From positions 1 to 64,000 of the forward strand of contig JAJNNY010000087.1 of the NCBI GenBank assembly GCA_022453515.1: a stretch of DNA of 64,000 nt, read 5' to 3'. The DNA comes from Astrocystis sublimbata (taxonomy: Eukaryota > Ascomycota > Sordariomycetes > Xylariales > Xylariaceae). Below are positions 58,701 through 64,000 of this stretch, piece after piece. How positions within the stretch are numbered: position 1 is the stretch's first letter; each line of letters starts with the position of its first letter. The position numbers and the translations under genes are program-made. Below the pieces are notes generated by a model. The model made no database searches, had not been told where the DNA came from, and saw only the letters and a program-made list of their open reading frames with translations.

Positions 58701-61700
58701 ACTGCAGAATTATGCGGATCTGAATGACCCTGTTCCCTGTGTTGAAAAGATACTCAGCCAGTACTCTGAAGCCGATACTCAGATCATCAACGCTCAAGAT
58801 GTGCAACACTTTCTGCTTCTGTGCCAACGTCGCGGTCAAAAACCGGTCACTTTCGTTCCGGCCTTGGACGAAAGCTTTGAATTCTTTTTCAAGAAGGACT
58901 CGCTGTGGCAATCCGAGGATTTAGAAGCAGTCATCGATCAGGATGTTGGCCGCACTTGCATTCTACAAGGTCCTATGGCCGCTAAGTTCTCGACCAAGAT
59001 GGACGAGCCTATCAAGGACATACTGGATAGCATTCACAATGGGCACATTTCCCGACTGACTAAGGATGTTTACGGGGGCAATGCCAATTCTATCCCAACT
59101 GCGGAATACTTCGGTGGTAAGCTTATCGAAACAGAGCCACCTTCAGACCTTGAAGGTCTTGTCGTTTCTGAAGACGAGCAAAAGCACACTTACAGACTAT
59201 CTACCTCACCTGCTGCCACACTACCCCCCATTGAGTCTTGGCTTTCGCTGTTGGCTGGTCCGAGTCGCAGTTGGCGACACGCTCTTTTCACATCAGAAGT
59301 TGTAGTTCAAGGGCAGAAATATCAAACCAACCCAATGAAGCGGATCTTTGCGCCCGTTCGCGGTCTGTTTGTTGAAGTTCGCCATCCAAACGACCCAGCC
59401 AAAACATCGATCCTCGTCAGAGAACAACCACGCCTTAATCATTATCAGGATGTGATTGAAGTCAAATTTGATGGCAAGCGAGAAATCACTGTCGATATGT
59501 TCAAGGAGACTACAGCCCTAGGGCAGCCGGTTTCGCTACCTCTCAGATTTGTCTACCGACCCGAAGCAGGCTTTGCCCCCATCCACGAGGTTATGGAGGG
59601 TCGCAATGACCGTATCAAAGAATTCTACTGGCGTGCCTGGTTTGGAAATGAGCCGCTTGATCTAGATAGCGATGTTCATTCCCAATTTGATGGTGGCAAG
59701 ACTACTATTACCAGCGCTGCAATCAACGATTTCGTCCACGCTGTTGGAAATACCGGAGAAGCATTCGTCGACCGTCCGGGAAAAGACATGCTTGCGCCCA
59801 TGGACTTTGCCATTGTGGTTGGCTGGAAAGCAATTACAAAGCCGATCTTCCCTCGAAAGGTAGACGGTGACCTTCTAAAGCTCGTCCATCTGTCAAATGG
59901 CTTCCGCATGATGCCTGGTGCAGAGCCACTGAAGAAGGGCGATGAAGTCAAGACAACTGCTCAGATTAATGCCGTCGTTAACCAAGACTCTGGTAAAATG
60001 GTGGAAGTATGCGGTACCATTTACCGCGATGATGAAGCTGTGATGGAGGTCACTTCGCAATTCTTGTACAGGGGCGTCTACACAGATTTCGAGAATACCT
60101 TCCAACGCAAACTCGAGACACCAATGCAAGTCCACCTCGCCACCTCGAAGGACATCGCAGTGCTGCGATCGAAGGACTGGATCCAAATCGACAACAATGA
60201 CATTGAGTTGTTGGGCCAAACATTGACTTTCCGTCTGCAGAGTCTAGTTTCGTTCAAGAACAAAACGGTGTTCAATACCGTGGCCACCAGTGGCCAAGTC
60301 TTGCTTGAGCTTCCTACCAAGGAAATTATTCAAATCGGCAGCGTGGACTACGAGGCTGGTGTTTCTCACGGAAATCCTGTTCTAGACTATCTTGAGCGCC
60401 ATGGTTCTTCCATTGAACAGCCCATCCTGTTTGAGAACCCCATTCCCTTGAGTGGCAAGGCCCCGCTTCTTCTGAAGGCGCCTGCCTCGAACGAGACTTA
60501 CGCCAAAGTCTCGGGCGATTACAATCCCATTCACGTTTCGCGCGTTTTCTCCGCTTATGCTAATTTGCCAGGCACCATCACGCATGGCATGTATTCGAGC
60601 GCGGCCGTCCGTAGCTTGGTCGAAACATGGGCTGCGGAGAATAACGTTGGCCGAGTTCGAAGCTTCCATGCTTCCTTGGTTGGCATGGTACTTCCTAACG
60701 ACGATATTGAAGTTAGACTACAGCATGTCGGCATGATTGGCGGTCGAAAGATCATCAAGGTTGAGGCCAGCAACAAGGAGACAGAGGAGAAGACTTTGCT
60801 AGGTGAAGCAGAGGTTGAACAGCCTGTCACAGCATATGTCTTCACTGGCCAGGGCTCCCAAGAGCAAGGCATGGGCATGGATCTATACGCATCTAGTCCA
60901 GTTGCCAAGGAGGTCTGGGACCGGGCCGATACGTATCTCCTCGATACCTACGGTTGGTTTTCCTCATCCTACTCTTTCTTGTCTTTCCTTACTAAACGTT
61001 TTTAGGCTTTTCTATCTTGAACATTGTCAAGAACAACCCGAAGGAGCTCACCGTTCATTTTGGTGGTCCTCGCGGTAAGGCAATTCGGGAGAATTATATG
61101 CAGATGAACTTTGAGACCATCGGTGCGGATGGAACTGTCAAGTCTGAACGCATCTTCAAGGAGATCAACGAGAAGACAACGTCTTACACATACCGATCAC
61201 CAGCTGGCCTATTGTCGGCAACACAGTTCACCCAACCTGCCTTGACGCTGATGGAGAAAGCCAGTTTTGAGGACATGAACGCCAAGGGTCTAGTGCCGCG
61301 TGACAGCACCTTCGCCGGTCACTCCCTGGGAGAGTACTCAGCTCTTGCTGCTCTTGCCAATGTGCTCCCTATTGAGTCATTGGTCTCCGTTGTCTTCTAT
61401 CGCGGCTTAACTATGCAGGTGGCTGTTGAGCGTGATGCGCAGGGACGGTCGAACTACTCCATGTGTGCCGTGAATCCCAGCCGTATCTCCAAGACCTTTG
61501 GCGAAGGTGCACTTCGCTTCGTGGTTCGCAGCATCGCCGAGGAGACTGGTTGGCTCCTGGAAATCGTCAACTATAACATTGCCAACATGCAATATGTTTG
61601 CGCTGGTGATCTCCGTGCTCTTGACACGCTTACGACGGTCACCAACTATCTGAAAGCCCAGAAGATTGACACAAATCAGTTACTCAACAGTGTCAGCAGC

Positions 61701-62123
61701 GAGGAATTGAAACAGCAGCTTGCAGACATTATCAAAGGCTCAGCTCAACAAACCTTGGCCAAGCCGACACCGATAGAGTTACAGCGTGGCTTCGCCACTA
61801 TTCCGTTGAAGGGCATTGACGTCCCATTCCACTCTACGTTCTTGAGATCTGGTGTCAAGCCTTTCCGAAACATCCTTCTCAAGAAGATCCACAAGACATC
61901 CATTGATCCTTCAAAACTTGTTGGAAAATACATTCCTAACGTCACTGCTCGTCCGTTTGAGCTTACTAAGGAATACTTCCAAAACGTATACGATCTCACT
62001 AGCTCACCGAAGATTGCCCAGATTCTTCAGAACTGGGATAGCTACCAGGACGATACAGACAAGGTGAACGGCACAAATGGTGTCAATGGAGCCTTGACGG
62101 CGGAGGTCGGTGGCCACCAGTAA
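55762..62123 (+). CDS. FAS1: Fatty acid synthase subunit beta
   Basis: Two exons deduced: 55762-60952 and 61006-62123, giving 2102 aa, full length for the family. The intron (GTTGGT donor, TTTTAG acceptor) falls within DTYGFSILN. Domains in order are the acetyltransferase with GHSQG (Ser286) and the FMN-dependent enoyl reductase starting near 602 ([13 protein letters not shown], then GGGGY). A double hot-dog dehydratase follows, with GDYNPIH near 1585 and ITHGMYSS after it. Last is the malonyl/palmitoyl transferase, with [15 protein letters not shown] (Ser1837) and FYRG (Arg1863). The last domain is completed by the N-terminus of the alpha chain. All catalytic motifs I can check are intact. 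The start [18 protein letters not shown] matches my memory of fungal FAS1 N-termini. Transcription diverges from FAS2, which favours balanced expression of the two chains. Confidence 0.97.
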
Positions 62124-64000
62124 GACTGGTCTCGTAATCGAAAGCCAGAAAGGGGTGGACTTTCGGAGGAATCTGTGCCAGTCAGACTGAGCCTTCGTTA
62201 TCAATCGTGTCATGAATATAATTCGGGTTTATAATTACCTAGGTAGGTAGTCACGTTAGAGACTTAGAACGGTAGAATATGAGTAACATGAGATGGATTC
62301 TTTGCGGCGTTTGGGGGGTCAATTATAGTTTCGTTCTTGATGTATCGTCCAATCTGATACAGTCATATACATCTTCTTTTGCGCAACTCGCTCACTGGAT
62401 CTATACAGCCGTCCCTTGTTCGTGAATGCTGAGCTATAGCTGTGTGAGTTCAGGCAATCATGGAGTTTGACGTTTTATTGAATGCTACAACTCCGTGTCG
62501 TCGGAACATTTTACAGAATCGCTTGGTAGAACCTGTGTGCGGCCTTTAAATCGTTAGTGAGAAGCTGCGAGAAGTATGAATGATCTCCCTAATAGGAGTC
62601 TTTCCCAACATTTGCGAGTACAGCGCATACTACACACATGCAGTCAGTTCCAACGTGGAATTCAGCGTGGCAAGCTGAGTTTTCCTCTCGAGTGATATAG
62701 AGGTCGTCTCATCCCCCTCTCGATACCTTTTCCTTCTCTTAGGAAGCATTGATCCTGCTAGCTCGTCGCGTATTAGAGAATTATGAACTCTAACACATAG
62801 CTGGTTAGCCACGTACAGGCACAATTTGGTACAGCTAAACTCCATTCTCTCCCTACCGAGCGGCGAGGGTAGGTATATGAAGGCGAGATCTTACAAACAA
62901 TCGCATAGCGACAGCGGATAATGGTAGTATTTCGTCCTCAAAGTCATGTTTCTGGAGAAATTCTCTACCCGGCCTATATAATAATGTGAGGTTTTGTCAA
63001 CGGAATGCTATGCACACACTGCGCGGCCAATTCTTCGGGCGATTACTTGACATTCCAATTTAATTAACCTTGGACGTCCTTCGAGCGAGATGCTAGATTG
63101 GCTTCGTTAGCACTCCGTCTGGCACTACGAAAATTTATCGCAAACCTTAGATTTGAGATCAGATGGTATTTTGACAGTCAAGCCAGATTTACATGACGCA
63201 GTTTGTCTTAGCCAAACATCTCATGGCTAGAGAAAAGAAGAGAGAGAGAGATCTACGGCATCTCCTTTCAAGAGTATCCTATGATTATAGCCAAAGTGGC
63301 ATGACTCAACTAAGGACTAATTATCAGTGATTATTTGGTGTACTGTTGTTGATTAACTTTCAGTGTGGCGGATTCGGTTTTCAATGCCATCACCGGTCAC
63401 AACTCTTCATATCTCTCTTGTTTCAAATCAACATATGTTCAAATATTATGAGAATCTCTTACATCCCCGTGGTACAAAATTGGGGTCAGCAATTCCATGA
63501 AAAGTACCTAGCTATTCTGTATCAGGTCTTTGTGGCTGTGTTGAACTACCTAGGGTAGTAGTATATGACGATCTCGTAGGACTTCGAATCTTAATGAGAT
63601 GATTTCTAACCAAAGGAGATGTCTCAAGGAGGAAACTGGATCAAGCGGGATAGAGATCCTCCCGTGACGTCAGATCGAGCCAACGTGCGAGGATGATGAC
63701 GAAGTCATGATGTAGTAACGTTATTTCCCAGCATCCTCTGGCTTCATATCCTGGCCTTTACATATTTGAGACTTGACTGCTTGTCATGACAAGTCTTCCA
63801 GTCAGTCATGATTGATCCCGAGGCATCTGTCGATGCTTGTGTTTTGCGACGACAAATTACGCAGTGAATCGCAGGACTCCTGGCTTCAGAACGACTTTGA
63901 GTCAAAGTCGATTGTGATGTCCAGTGAACCAGAAGACTGCAGCCATAGGTCAACATATAATTTCCCATTGCGCTGCTCGCCACATGTCCCTGGCTAACCC
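62124..64000. other. Downstream of FAS1, no gene seen
   Basis: This is 1.9 kb with no protein-like ORF. It begins with the FAS1 3' UTR and contains one TACCTAGGTA palindrome about 110 bp after the stop codon and a short AG run near 63240. A gene may begin beyond the right edge. Confidence 0.6.
62236..62245. repeat. TACCTAGGTA palindrome, copy 6
   Basis: Exact palindrome 113 bp after the FAS1 stop codon, followed by GGTAG; possibly within the 3' UTR. Confidence 0.8.

Noticed and set aside
46656..62123. FAS pair as part of an aflatoxin-like or hexanoate-making cluster with the AflR-like regulator
   Set aside because: Both FAS chains are full length, alpha carries the phosphopantetheinyl transferase domain, and there is no polyketide synthase in the window; this is primary FAS.

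Overview
The window is nuclear DNA from a filamentous ascomycete, most likely a Sordariomycete. Supporting signs are short GT-AG introns with CTAAC-like branch sites, a fungal type I fatty acid synthase encoded as separate alpha and beta genes, a Rim15-type PAS/kinase/receiver protein, an AflR-like Zn2Cys6 regulator and a secreted manganese-lipoxygenase-family protein. Nine protein genes can be supported. They cover under half of the sequence; the rest is long intergenic DNA in which I find no convincing genes, tRNAs or rRNAs.

Left part (1-25.8 kb): a four-TM MARVEL-like membrane protein (331-1952, +), a small probable mitochondrial membrane protein (3868-4248, +), a low-complexity single-TM protein (7060-8412, +), the very large kinase Rim15 (15864-10149, -), and after an 8.4 kb empty stretch a Yap-like bZIP factor with a conserved C-terminal module (24307-25824, +). 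Rim15 and the two regulators point to nutrient, stress and developmental control.

Middle part (25.8-46 kb): an accessory-looking, gene-poor block with a lone AflR-like regulator (31509-30328, -), a lipoxygenase-like gene (38448-35836, -) and an intron-rich LAT-type amino acid (methionine-like) permease (43216-45867, +). The lipoxygenase-like protein is the most unusual item. Its overall fold signature and C-terminal Val are kept, but the second pair of metal ligands (His and Asn in Mn-lipoxygenase) reads Ser and Ser, and one exon junction is awkward. It may be a metal-site-deficient paralogue or an early pseudogene. A 147 bp LTR/MITE-like element lies between it and the permease.

Right part (46.6-62.1 kb): the divergent pair FAS2 (alpha, 52335-46656, -) and FAS1 (beta, 55762-62123, +) share a 3.4 kb upstream region. 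Together they build the 2.6-MDa alpha6-beta6 fatty acid synthase. The alpha chain has its own phosphopantetheinyl transferase domain and full length, so this is the primary-metabolism enzyme rather than a secondary-metabolite FAS.

A 10-bp palindrome, TACCTAGGTA, occurs exactly six times, always between genes, far above chance expectation. Exon limits were deduced by hand from splice signals, reading-frame continuity and recalled family alignments. No search was run.
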